Of a DNA stretch of 64,000 bases, positions 53,004-60,877 are shown piece by piece. Location of the stretch: contig NZ_LT906468.1 in assembly GCF_900187125.1 (NCBI RefSeq), positions 3,286,001 to 3,350,000 on the forward strand, written 5' to 3'. Each line of letters begins with the position of its first letter. Within the stretch, counting starts at the first letter, position 1. Position numbers and translations under genes: made by a program. Below the pieces are notes generated by a model, which did no database searches, was not told the DNA's origin, and saw nothing but the letters and a program-made list of their open reading frames with translations. This DNA is from Sphingobacterium mizutaii. Its GTDB lineage: Bacteria; Bacteroidota; Bacteroidia; Sphingobacteriales; Sphingobacteriaceae.

Positions 53004-53028
53004 AGGAGCTGCCCAACTGACAGCTCCT
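53004..53028 (-). terminator. Hairpin terminator of hsp20
   Basis: Eight-base arms AGGAGCTG (53004-53011) and CAGCTCCT (53021-53028) are perfect complements and are followed by T residues on the minus strand. Confidence 0.65.
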
Positions 53029-53051
53029 CATTCAACTAACCACAATTAAAC

Positions 53052-53495
53052 TTACTTCACTTCAATTAGTCTCTTTGCTACAATTGCTTCTTCTTTTTTA
53101 CCGATCTTAATATTCAACACGCCATTTTCATAGGCAGCATCGATATTGGAATAATCCACTACTTCAGGAAGTGTGAAAGATCTGGAGAACGAAGTGTAGC
53201 TAAATTCTTTTTTGCTATAAACTTTACCCTCTTCAACTTTTTCTTCTTGTTTCTCAACCGAAATATTGATAACGTTTTTATCAACATTGATCTTGAAATC
53301 TGATTTCTGTAAACCAGGAGCAGCCACTTCAATAGTAAAAGCTTCTGCTGATTCAGTGATATTTACTGCAGGTACACGTGTTACTAAACGGTCCGTTAAA
53401 AATGAATCATTGAATAAATTGTCAAATACATTGTTTACAAATGGATTCACTGCATCTGTATTGTAAGATTTTCCTGGTAATTTTATTAATGCCAT
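53052..53495 (-). CDS. Small heat-shock protein (Hsp20/alpha-crystallin)
   Basis: The protein has 147 residues from the start at 53495. The alpha-crystallin domain (about 40-145) has VDKNVINISVEKQ and YENGVLNIKIGKKE, the last carrying the GVL motif. The start chosen is MALIKLPGKSY at 53495, because a strong AAGGAGG ribosome-binding site lies just before it (minus-strand copy at 53503-53511); the frame continues upstream for 20 more codons that look non-coding. It is an ATP-independent holdase chaperone, probably heat-induced. Palindromes upstream may be its operator. Confidence 0.88.
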   Translation of the reverse strand: MALIKLPGKSYNTDAVNPFVNNVFDNLFNDSFLTDRLVTRVPAVNITESAEAFTIEVAAPGLQKSDFKINVDKNVINISVEKQEEKVEEGKVYSKKEFSYTSFSRSFTLPEVVDYSNIDAAYENGVLNIKIGKKEEAIVAKRLIEVK

Positions 53496-53572
53496 GTTTA
53501 ATTCCTCCTTATTTTTTAGTTTTTTATTTTCTGTTTTATAACATCCTATAATCAACTAACGTACCAAGGGCA

Positions 53573-53632
53573 TGTAAACTTATTTACAAGACAATTTGTC
53601 TTGCATCAAGCAAAAACAACAGTCAAAATGAC
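53573..53632. promoter_or_regulatory. Cluster of small palindromes upstream of hsp20
   Basis: Three inverted repeats follow one another: GTAAACTTATTTAC (53573-53586), CAAGACAATTTGTCTTG (53587-53603, perfect 8-base arms) and CAGTCAAAATGACTG (53618-53632, 6-base arms). The first two lie in the expected hsp20 promoter region; the last could be the folB terminator. Confidence 0.4.
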
Positions 53633-53666
53633 TGATTAAGAAAAATGAAACGTGATTTTTATACAG

Positions 53667-54035
53667 TTAATCCTTTGTATAATAAAGCGATACAACGGAA
53701 TTAGCTACATCCCCTCCGAAGGGTGGATTAATCTTACGAATGGATACTTCGATTTGTTGAATATGGGCATATTCTTCAACAATCCTATTCAAAATATCTT
53801 CCGCAGCGGATTCAAGTAATTTCCTTCGAGGACTCATAACCTCAACCAAGATAGCATATAGCTCCTCATAGTTCACCGTGTTTCCGATTTCTTCAGAGTC
53901 TGGGTTTTTGAAGGGAAAACTTACAGAAACACTTACCATGAACTCATTCCCTAAAACCTGCTCTTCTTCATAGAAACCAATCGGCGAATAAAAACGAACA
54001 TCTTCTAGAGCAATTTTTTGAGTAATCTGGGCCAT
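53667..54035 (-). CDS. folB: Dihydroneopterin aldolase
   Basis: The 122-residue protein matches FolB in size. IALEDVRFYSPIGFYEEEQVLG resembles the family's N-terminal GxxxGVxxxERxxxQ region, VNYEELYAILVEVM follows, and SIRKINPPFGGDVANS is near the C-terminus. It converts 7,8-dihydroneopterin to 6-hydroxymethyl-dihydropterin and glycolaldehyde in folate synthesis. It lies 171 bases upstream of hsp20 on the same strand. Confidence 0.85.
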   Translation of the reverse strand: MAQITQKIALEDVRFYSPIGFYEEEQVLGNEFMVSVSVSFPFKNPDSEEIGNTVNYEELYAILVEVMSPRRKLLESAAEDILNRIVEEYAHIQQIEVSIRKINPPFGGDVANSVVSLYYTKD

Positions 54036-54112
54036 TATGAATAAAGTTTTTGATTTTGCATATTAAAAATAATGTTTTTTCTTATATTAACCATAACAAA
54101 ATACTTAAACCG

Positions 54113-54844
54113 ATGTTAAAACATTCTTTATTAATAGCATTGCTTGCCGGAGTATCCTACGCAAGCGCACAAACAAAATTTAAACCCGAAGACACCGAAT
54201 TTTATGAACCTGTTCCTCGAGTAGTGAATACAAAAGCTAATGCCGCTCCTTCCGATGCGATCGTTCTGTTTGATGGCAAAAACCTTTCAGAATGGGTTAG
54301 TGACAAGGATGAGAGTGCGCCGCAATGGACGATAAAAGATGGCGTGCTAACGGTAAAACCAGGCACAGGTGGCATCCATACCAAAAAGAATTTTGAGGAT
54401 TTTCAATTGCACATTGAGTGGAAAAGCCCTGAAACCATTAAAGGTGAAGGCCAAGGACGTGGAAACTCAGGTATATTCTTGCAAGGAAAATATGAATTGC
54501 AGGTATTGGATAATGACAATAACAAAACCTACACCAATGGGCAAGCTGGAAGTATCTACAAACAAAGTCCGCCGCTTGCTGAAGTTAGAAAACCTGAAAG
54601 TGGCTGGCATACTTATGATGTCATCTATTCAGCTCCTAAATTCAACAAAGATGGCCATTTGATCAAACGTGGAATGGTTACGGTTTTGCACAACGGCGTT
54701 GTAGTTCAGAATAACACGGAAATCCAAGGAACCACCGAATACATCGGATTACCTAAAATGCAAGCTCATGGTGCCGGTCCGATTGCATTACAAGATCATG
54801 GTGATTTAGTTTCCTTCAGGAATATCTGGATCAGGGAATTATAA
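54113..54844 (+). CDS. Secreted DUF1080 (3-keto-disaccharide hydrolase-like) protein
   Basis: The 243-residue protein starts at MLKHSLLIALLAGVSYASAQ (signal peptide), 21 codons inside a longer frame; the first ATG at 54050 would bury the signal, so it is not used. The DUF1080 beta-sandwich (about 45-240) has the typical LFDGKNLSEWVSDKDE, GNSGIFLQGKYELQVLDN and GWHTYDVIYSAP. Recent work on some DUF1080 members shows 3-keto-glycoside hydrolysis or lyase activity. The substrate is unknown and the location is likely the periplasm. Confidence 0.86.
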   Translation: MLKHSLLIALLAGVSYASAQTKFKPEDTEFYEPVPRVVNTKANAAPSDAIVLFDGKNLSEWVSDKDESAPQWTIKDGVLTVKPGTGGIHTKKNFEDFQLHIEWKSPETIKGEGQGRGNSGIFLQGKYELQVLDNDNNKTYTNGQAGSIYKQSPPLAEVRKPESGWHTYDVIYSAPKFNKDGHLIKRGMVTVLHNGVVVQNNTEIQGTTEYIGLPKMQAHGAGPIALQDHGDLVSFRNIWIREL

Positions 54845-54865
54845 GACATAAACTAATAAAAAATG

Positions 54866-54892
54866 AAAGGGGCAATTTATCATTGCCCCTTT
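54866..54892. terminator. Hairpin between convergent DUF1080 and GNAT-nitrilase genes
   Basis: Perfect 11-base arms at 54866-54876 and 54882-54892 around TTATC, with T runs on both sides suiting both convergent genes. Confidence 0.8.
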
Positions 54893-54902
54893 TTTTATCT
54901 GC

Positions 54903-56414
54903 TTACTTCAGAAGTTTCACTTCGTAAAGATCTTTTCTTCTATCCTTTAAGATCTTGACCGTTCCATACTCATGTAGATCACGCAAAGCATAAAGATCAA
55001 CGTCAGCGATCAATACCATCTCTGTATTAGGAGTAGCTTCAGCCTTGATGGCATTATTTGGAAAGGCAAAATCCGAAGGAGTGAATACTGCGGATTGCGA
55101 ATATTGTATATCCATGTTGTTTACCCTCGGTAAGTTACCTACCGATCCAGCGATTGCAACATAACATTCGTTTTCAATTGCCCTAGCTTGCGCACAAGAA
55201 CGGACACGGATATAACCATTCTGGGTATCCGTCATAAAAGGGACAAACAAGATCTGCATGCCTTGATCCGCCAAGATTCTGCTCAGTTCCGGGAACTCCA
55301 CATCATAACAAATCAACAGTCCTACTTTTCCGCAATCCGTATCGAACACCTTGACTTCCGAACCACCCACTAAACCATAATACTTCATTTCATTCGGAGT
55401 AATGTGGATTTTCTTATAATGGTCCAAACTACCGTTTCGATGGCATAGGTAGCTGATATTATACAACTTTCCTCTTTCCATGATTGGCATCGATCCGGAA
55501 ATAATATTCACGTTATAAGAAACTGCAAATTGTTGGATACGTTCGACGATGTCCTTGGTATGTTCTGCTAATTTCTCCATTGCCATACGCTCTGGAAGTT
55601 CATTATAAGGGCTCATCAATGGCGTATTAAAAAACTCAGGGAACATAATGAAATCGGTACCATAATCACTTACGGTATCCACGAAGAATTCGATCTGATC
55701 ATAAAATTCTTCAATATCCTTAAACTGGCGCATCTGCCATTGCACCAAACCCAAACGAATGGTTTGCTTTGTCGCTGAATTCGAAGGAGCATCTGGTTCA
55801 TAGTAAATATTATTCCACTCCAAAAGAGTTGCGACTTCCATCGATTCAGCATCCTCAGGAAGATAATTTTTCAAGATTTTCTTTACGTGGAAATCATTGG
55901 AAAGCTGGAAGGTCAAGGTTGGATCATAGATTTCTTTCCTTTTCACTTTCTCGATATAAGTCCTTGGGGTCATACTATCCGAATAGTTGTGGTAATTCGG
56001 GATACGCCCACCGGCAATGATCCTTTGCAGGTTCATCTGTTCACATAATTCCTTACGTTGGTCATATAGCCTTCTTCCCAATCTTAATGAGCGGAAATCA
56101 GGGTGCACAAACACTTCGATCCCATATAAGGTATCCCCATCTGTATCATGCTTATCAAATTTACCATCATCAATAATGGTGTAATATTTATCGTAAATAT
56201 TGGTCTTACGTGAATTCAGGATAATGGATAAAGCACATGCAACAACTTTTCCATCCACCTCCACAGCGATCTGTCCTTCAGGAAAAATATCGATAAGGTC
56301 CACAATATTCTCTTTGGTCCATGGATCACCTACCAAACCATGGTAAGCTTCTTCCATAGAATTCTTTAAATCCTTATAATCTTTTTTACTAAGGTTTCTA
56401 ACTTTAATATCCAT
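54903..56414 (-). CDS. Fused GNAT acetyltransferase / carbon-nitrogen hydrolase
   Basis: The 503-residue two-domain protein has an N-terminal GNAT fold (1-190; acetyl-CoA loop RSLRLGRRLYDQRK at about 108-121). The C-terminal nitrilase-type amidase has the catalytic triad Glu260 (MFPEFFN), Lys335 (YKKIHIT) and Cys369 (LLICYDVEFPE). The fusion is recurrent in Bacteroidota and other phyla. Natural substrates are not established; acetylation coupled to amide hydrolysis of a small metabolite is possible. All catalytic residues look intact. Confidence 0.9.
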   Translation of the reverse strand: MDIKVRNLSKKDYKDLKNSMEEAYHGLVGDPWTKENIVDLIDIFPEGQIAVEVDGKVVACALSIILNSRKTNIYDKYYTIIDDGKFDKHDTDGDTLYGIEVFVHPDFRSLRLGRRLYDQRKELCEQMNLQRIIAGGRIPNYHNYSDSMTPRTYIEKVKRKEIYDPTLTFQLSNDFHVKKILKNYLPEDAESMEVATLLEWNNIYYEPDAPSNSATKQTIRLGLVQWQMRQFKDIEEFYDQIEFFVDTVSDYGTDFIMFPEFFNTPLMSPYNELPERMAMEKLAEHTKDIVERIQQFAVSYNVNIISGSMPIMERGKLYNISYLCHRNGSLDHYKKIHITPNEMKYYGLVGGSEVKVFDTDCGKVGLLICYDVEFPELSRILADQGMQILFVPFMTDTQNGYIRVRSCAQARAIENECYVAIAGSVGNLPRVNNMDIQYSQSAVFTPSDFAFPNNAIKAEATPNTEMVLIADVDLYALRDLHEYGTVKILKDRRKDLYEVKLLK

Positions 56415-56732
56415 TTTAATATGATTGAATTGCCAGAATCGGCAAAGTTATCCATAAAACAAAACCCATTCCAAATTTTCACCAAACAACACTATCCATT
56501 CGTACTGAACGAGTTAGCAAATCAAGATAAATCAACAATTCCGTGATACCGTGTAGGATAAGAAACAGGTTTTTATTTCAGTAAAATACATTAAAAAACA
56601 GAACATTCAGCAATATTTTGAAGAAACTGATTTTAACAAGACAGAATCATTTCATGATTTTATTCCCAACAAGGAGATATCAAACAAAAATAGCTGCCAT
56701 TGGCAGCTATTTTAAAGCTTTATGAAATAAAT
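56415..56732. other. Gap between the GNAT-nitrilase gene and the DUF3467 gene
   Basis: No gene is supported. It is AT-rich and holds the GNAT-nitrilase promoter region and a terminator at 56689-56715 that closes the M42-DUF3467 pair. I see nothing else. Confidence 0.6.
56689..56715 (-). terminator. Hairpin terminator after the DUF3467 gene
   Basis: Perfect 12-base arms AAAATAGCTGCC (56689-56700) and GGCAGCTATTTT (56704-56715) around ATT, just past the stop codon. Confidence 0.75.
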
Positions 56733-57050
56733 TTAAGCTTCGCCTTTTGGAGTACCGAAGTTCAACGGGTAAGGAATATCCTTAGGTTGGATAGTTCCAT
56801 TTTGCCCTTCAAAACGACTGATGTTCTCTTGCAAAGCCTTCATTAATTGTTTGGCATGTTCAGGTGTCAAAATAACCCTAGACTTAACTTTAGCCTTGGG
56901 TACACCAGGCATAATCCTAACAAAATCCACCACAAACTCTGTATTAGAGTGGGTGATAATCGCAAGGTTTGAATATACTCCTTCTGCAATCTCTTCGGTT
57001 AGTTCTATGCTTAATTCTTGTCCTTCCGGATTTGGATTAGGGTTTTCCAT
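56733..57050 (-). CDS. DUF3467 family protein
   Basis: The 105-residue protein is cytoplasmic with no signal. The DUF3467 core (about 15-85) has EGVYSNLAIITHSNTEFVVD, the FVRIMPG turn and KSRVILTPEHAKQL. The family is widespread and uncharacterised, though related small proteins bind nucleic acid or ribosome-associated partners in annotation only. It is transcribed 24 bases after the M42 peptidase gene, so they probably share an mRNA. Confidence 0.82.
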   Translation of the reverse strand: MENPNPNPEGQELSIELTEEIAEGVYSNLAIITHSNTEFVVDFVRIMPGVPKAKVKSRVILTPEHAKQLMKALQENISRFEGQNGTIQPKDIPYPLNFGTPKGEA

Positions 57051-57074
57051 GTCTGTTCTCTTCTCTAATTTATT

Positions 57075-58190
57075 TTATTTACTAAATGTTCTGAAATCCT
57101 GATCTTTTTGGATGGTGAGGACCATTTCATAAATCAATCGGATTACATTATCCACATCTTCTCGGTGAACCATCTCAACAGTAGTGTGCATATAACGCAA
57201 AGGTAAGGAAATCAACGCAGATGGAACACCTCCATTTGAATATGCAAATGCATCGGTATCGGTGCCCGTAAAACGGGAGGATGCCTGCCTCTGGATTGGA
57301 ATATTGTTTTTCTGAGCCACCTCGATCAACTGCCTGTTCAAATTAATCTGAACGGCTGGAGCATAAGAAACCACTGGACCCTTACCACAAGCTAGATCAC
57401 CTTGGGTAATTTTATTGATCATCGGGGTATTTGTATCATGGGTAACATCAGTGACGATGGCTACATTAGGTTTAATGTAATTGGCAATCATTTCGGCCCC
57501 TCGTAGACCAATTTCTTCCTGAACAGAATTCACCACATAAAGACCAAATGGCAGCTTTTTCTTGTTTTCCTTCAATAACCTTGCAACCTCGGCAATCATA
57601 AATCCACCTGCTCTGTTATCCAGTGCCCTTCCTACATAGTAGCGATCGTTCAAGATCATGAACTCATCTTCATAGGTTATCACACATCCAACATGGATGC
57701 CCAGTTCTTCAACCTCCTCTTTGGATGTACATCCACAGTCTAAGAAAATATTCTTGAGATTGGGACTTTCTTCCTTTTCACCAGAACGTGTATGGATTGC
57801 TGGCCAACCAAAAACGGCTTTCACAATTCCCTTATCCGTATGGATATTTACGCGTTTAGATGGGGCAATCTGATGGTCAGAACCACCATTACGGATCACA
57901 TAGATCAAACCATCTTTGGAGATATAGTTCACAAACCATGAAATCTCATCCGCATGCGCCTCAATAACCACTTTATATTCTGCTTTAGGATTTATGATCC
58001 CAACGGCAGTACCGTAATTATCAATATAAGTCTCATCGACATAGGGTTTGATATAATCCAACCACATACGCTGACCTCCCCATTCGAAACCGGTTGGTGA
58101 AGGATTATTGATATATTTTTCAAAAAAAGACAAGGAAGCATCGGTCACTACAGATGTTCTTTCTTCTACTTTTGCTGTTTTTTTTGCCAT
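57075..58190 (-). CDS. M42-family metallopeptidase (glutamyl/aminopeptidase type)
   Basis: The 371-residue protein has the M42 metal-binding set: His79 and Asp81 (EAHADEIS), Asp in RALDNRAGG, the catalytic Glu pair in SVQEEIGLRGAE, Asp in TDVTHDT, and His near the end (THTTVEMVHREDV, metal-bridging). M42 aminopeptidases form large dodecamers that trim short peptides in the cytoplasm. An N-terminal extension of about 20 residues precedes the usual start. It is followed by the DUF3467 gene. Confidence 0.9.
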   Translation of the reverse strand: MAKKTAKVEERTSVVTDASLSFFEKYINNPSPTGFEWGGQRMWLDYIKPYVDETYIDNYGTAVGIINPKAEYKVVIEAHADEISWFVNYISKDGLIYVIRNGGSDHQIAPSKRVNIHTDKGIVKAVFGWPAIHTRSGEKEESPNLKNIFLDCGCTSKEEVEELGIHVGCVITYEDEFMILNDRYYVGRALDNRAGGFMIAEVARLLKENKKKLPFGLYVVNSVQEEIGLRGAEMIANYIKPNVAIVTDVTHDTNTPMINKITQGDLACGKGPVVSYAPAVQINLNRQLIEVAQKNNIPIQRQASSRFTGTDTDAFAYSNGGVPSALISLPLRYMHTTVEMVHREDVDNVIRLIYEMVLTIQKDQDFRTFSK

Positions 58191-58283
58191 AGTGAAGTAT
58201 TAATTCTCGCAAAATAAGTATTTCCTTAATTTTCGCAAAAATAAAATCCGAAAGCTTATCTTTACCGGACACTTTATTGCAAT

Positions 58284-59111
58284 ATGTTAGATATTTTAAG
58301 TTTTATTACCTGGGGACCTGAACCAGAAATCTTTAAAATCGGATCATTTGGCGTACGCTGGTATTCACTATGTTGGTTATTGGCTTTTGTAGTTTCTTAC
58401 TTCCTGATGCTCAAAATCTTTAAGAGAGAGGGCAAATCCCAAGAACTATTAGACAAATTAACAATCTATATCTTTATTGGAACCTTAGTAGGTGCTCGCC
58501 TTGGTCACTGTTTCTTCTATGACTGGGCATATTACAAAGAACATTTCCTGGAAATATTCATCCCCTTTCAGAAAATCAATGGAAGTTGGGAATTAACTGG
58601 TTTTACCGGACTGGCTAGCCATGGTGGTGCAATCGGTATATTAATAGCACTCTGGTTGTTCTCAAGAAACACCAAGACTAATTTCATGTGGATTACGGAT
58701 CGATTGATCTTGGTCGTTCCTATTGCGGGAGCATTTATCCGTTTAGGGAATTTCTTCAATTCTGAAATGATAGGAAATCCTAGCAATCTTCCTTGGGCTG
58801 TGATTTTCACGCATGAAGATCAAATCCCTCGTCACCCTGCACAAATGTATGAAGCCATTGCTTACGTCATAATCTTCATTATCCTTTGGGCAATGTACCA
58901 GAAAAACAAAGACCCTAAACCGGGAAAACTATTTGGAATTTTCCTGATTCTCCTATTTGGAGCTCGATTTATTATCGAATATGTAAAGATTGATCAAGTA
59001 GCTTTCGAAGCTGGAATGTTATTGAACATGGGCCAAATCCTAAGTATTCCATTCATCCTATTAGGAATCTTTCTGCTGGTCAGAAAGCCAAAAGAAACTA
59101 AAAAAGCTTAA
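58284..59111 (+). CDS. lgt: Phosphatidylglycerol-prolipoprotein diacylglyceryl transferase
   Basis: The 275-residue inner-membrane protein has about seven helices, the Lgt sequence RLGHCFFYDWAYY, the SHGGAIG motif and the signature region RLGNFFNSEMIGNPS (about 153-167). It transfers diacylglycerol to the lipobox Cys of prolipoproteins, including the lipoproteins found elsewhere in the window. The MFS gene follows after a short hairpin. Confidence 0.95.
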   Translation: MLDILSFITWGPEPEIFKIGSFGVRWYSLCWLLAFVVSYFLMLKIFKREGKSQELLDKLTIYIFIGTLVGARLGHCFFYDWAYYKEHFLEIFIPFQKINGSWELTGFTGLASHGGAIGILIALWLFSRNTKTNFMWITDRLILVVPIAGAFIRLGNFFNSEMIGNPSNLPWAVIFTHEDQIPRHPAQMYEAIAYVIIFIILWAMYQKNKDPKPGKLFGIFLILLFGARFIIEYVKIDQVAFEAGMLLNMGQILSIPFILLGIFLLVRKPKETKKA

Positions 59112-59119
59112 CAACATAT

Positions 59120-59141
59120 AGCCCTGCACTAGAGCGGGGCT
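59120..59141 (+). terminator. Hairpin terminator of lgt
   Basis: Eight-base arms AGCCCTGC (59120-59127) and GCGGGGCT (59134-59141) pair with one wobble and are followed by a T run. The MFS start lies 15 bases on. Confidence 0.6.
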
Positions 59142-59155
59142 TTTATTTTTATTGA

Positions 59156-60361
59156 ATGTCAGCTGCTTTAAGAAACAACAGAAAAGTCACTCTGCTGATT
59201 TTAGGTTTATTATCTGCAATCGGCCCTTTCTCCATTGATCTTTATTTACCTGCTTTTGATGTCATAGCTGAAGATTTCAATACCTCTGTTGATAAGGTTC
59301 AACTCACGCTTACGAGTTATTTTATCGGTATTGCATTCGGTCAGATGATCTATGGGCCATTATTGGACAAATATGGCCGTAAAAAACCTCTATTAGTGGG
59401 CTTAGCCATATATTTCATCGCCTCTCTCCTATGTATCTTGACCAAGAACATCAATCACCTGATTATCCTTCGCTTTTTACAGGCCTTAGGAAGCTGTGGA
59501 GGAATGGTTGGGGCTCGAGCTATGGTAACAGACTATTATAGCAACCGCGAGGCTGCAAAGGTCTTCAGTTTACTGATGTTGGTTATCGGTGTCTCTCCTA
59601 TCCTCGCACCAAGTATCGGAGCTTTTATGCTAGCTCATTTTGACTGGCACTATATCTTTTTGTTCTTGGCTCTGCTATCCTTATTTATTCTGATTGCTAC
59701 AGCCTTCTTGCTACCTGAGAGTTTTGCCGGAAATCGAAGTCTATCCTTAGCACCAAAATCTATCCTAGGGAACTTCTGGCAAGTGCTTTCCAATAAAGTC
59801 TTTATATCCTATTGCCTAATCGGTTCCATTGCCTCGGCAGGAACTTATGCCTATCTGGCTGGATCCTCCTTTGTGATGCAACAATTCTTCGGATTATCAA
59901 AAGCGGAATATGGTATCGCCTTTGCATTTATAGCCTCGGCAATGGTAATTGCAACCCAATTGAACCGTTATTTCCTGAAAAAACATAGCAGTGAATACAT
60001 TAGTCGAATGGCAAATACCTGGCAGGCATTTATTGGGATCCTGATGATCATAGCATTGGTCAGCAATACCCTCAGTTTTCCGGTTTTATTGGTCCTGATA
60101 TTTTGTTTTCTGTTCGGGCATGGTTTTATTTTCCCGAACACCTCTGCTGTTGCATTGACGCCATTCAAAAGCCTAGCAGGAAGTGCGTCTGCCCTTTTGG
60201 GATGCATTCAAATGGCAATTGGTGCCTTTGCTTCCGCCTTGGTCAGCTTCTTCCATAACGGCACCGCATGGCCTATGCTAGTAGTTATGTGCACCGGAGG
60301 GATTCTATCACTGATCTTACATCTCATTGTCAAGAATAAGGTTCAAACTGCAGAATCTTAA
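59156..60361 (+). CDS. Bcr/CflA-family MFS drug exporter
   Basis: The 401-residue protein has 12 predicted membrane helices. SAIGPFSIDLYLPAFD in helix 1 and the motif A loop GPLLDKYGRKKPLL (about 68-81) are typical of the Bcr/CflA group of proton-driven exporters of drugs and sulfonamides. Substrates are unknown. It is separated from lgt by a weak terminator and faces aroQ. Confidence 0.88.
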   Translation: MSAALRNNRKVTLLILGLLSAIGPFSIDLYLPAFDVIAEDFNTSVDKVQLTLTSYFIGIAFGQMIYGPLLDKYGRKKPLLVGLAIYFIASLLCILTKNINHLIILRFLQALGSCGGMVGARAMVTDYYSNREAAKVFSLLMLVIGVSPILAPSIGAFMLAHFDWHYIFLFLALLSLFILIATAFLLPESFAGNRSLSLAPKSILGNFWQVLSNKVFISYCLIGSIASAGTYAYLAGSSFVMQQFFGLSKAEYGIAFAFIASAMVIATQLNRYFLKKHSSEYISRMANTWQAFIGILMIIALVSNTLSFPVLLVLIFCFLFGHGFIFPNTSAVALTPFKSLAGSASALLGCIQMAIGAFASALVSFFHNGTAWPMLVVMCTGGILSLILHLIVKNKVQTAES

Positions 60362-60364
60362 TAT

Positions 60365-60407
60365 AAAACAAAGAGCGGGGAATTTTTGATTCCCCGCTCT
60401 TTGTTTT
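60365..60407. terminator. Bidirectional terminator between the MFS gene and aroQ
   Basis: Perfect 19-base arms at 60365-60383 and 60389-60407 around TTTTG, with A and T tracts on both flanks. Confidence 0.9.
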
Positions 60408-60421
60408 TATGATCAATGAAC

Positions 60422-60844
60422 TTATCCGTTCAAAAAGCTTTCTAATCCTAATCGATAACTATCCAATCCAAAACCTAAGATTACACCTTTGCAATTTTTT
60501 GACAAATACGAATGATGTCTAAATTCCTCCCTTTGGTGGACATTAGAGATATGGACCTCCACAACTGGCGTATTGATGGCCGCAATGGCATCAGCTATAG
60601 CTACTGAAGTATGCGTATAGGCACCTGCATTCAATATAACACCGTCGAATGAAAAGCCAATTTCATGGAGTTTGTCGATAATTGCCCCTTCTGAATTACT
60701 TTGAAAATAATGCAGGTCCAAAACCGCATATTTATCTTTCAATTGTTCAAAATAAGTTTCGAAGGATTGATCTCCGTAGATTCCTTTCTCTCGAACACCT
60801 AGTAAATTCAAATTTGGCCCGTTTAGGATTAATATCTTTTTCAT
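60422..60844 (-). CDS. aroQ: 3-dehydroquinate dehydratase, type II
   Basis: The 140-residue protein has the type II motifs NGPNLNLLGVRE (Arg in the flexible loop), QSNSEGAIIDKLHE, NAGAYTHTSVAIADA and EVHISNVHQREEFRHHS. It catalyses 3-dehydroquinate to 3-dehydroshikimate in the shikimate pathway. It is alone on the minus strand. Confidence 0.94.
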   Translation of the reverse strand: MKKILILNGPNLNLLGVREKGIYGDQSFETYFEQLKDKYAVLDLHYFQSNSEGAIIDKLHEIGFSFDGVILNAGAYTHTSVAIADAIAAINTPVVEVHISNVHQREEFRHHSYLSKNCKGVILGFGLDSYRLGLESFLNG

Positions 60845-60877
60845 TATTTGCGTTTATTCGATAAAGATACTATAATC

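Noticed and set aside
53496..53555. Upstream start for hsp20 (MIIGCYKTENKK)
   Set aside because: The strong AAGGAGG site precedes the later ATG at 53495, and Hsp20 homologues start there.
54050..54112. Upstream start for the DUF1080 gene
   Set aside because: The 21 extra codons would put a non-signal segment before a perfect signal peptide.
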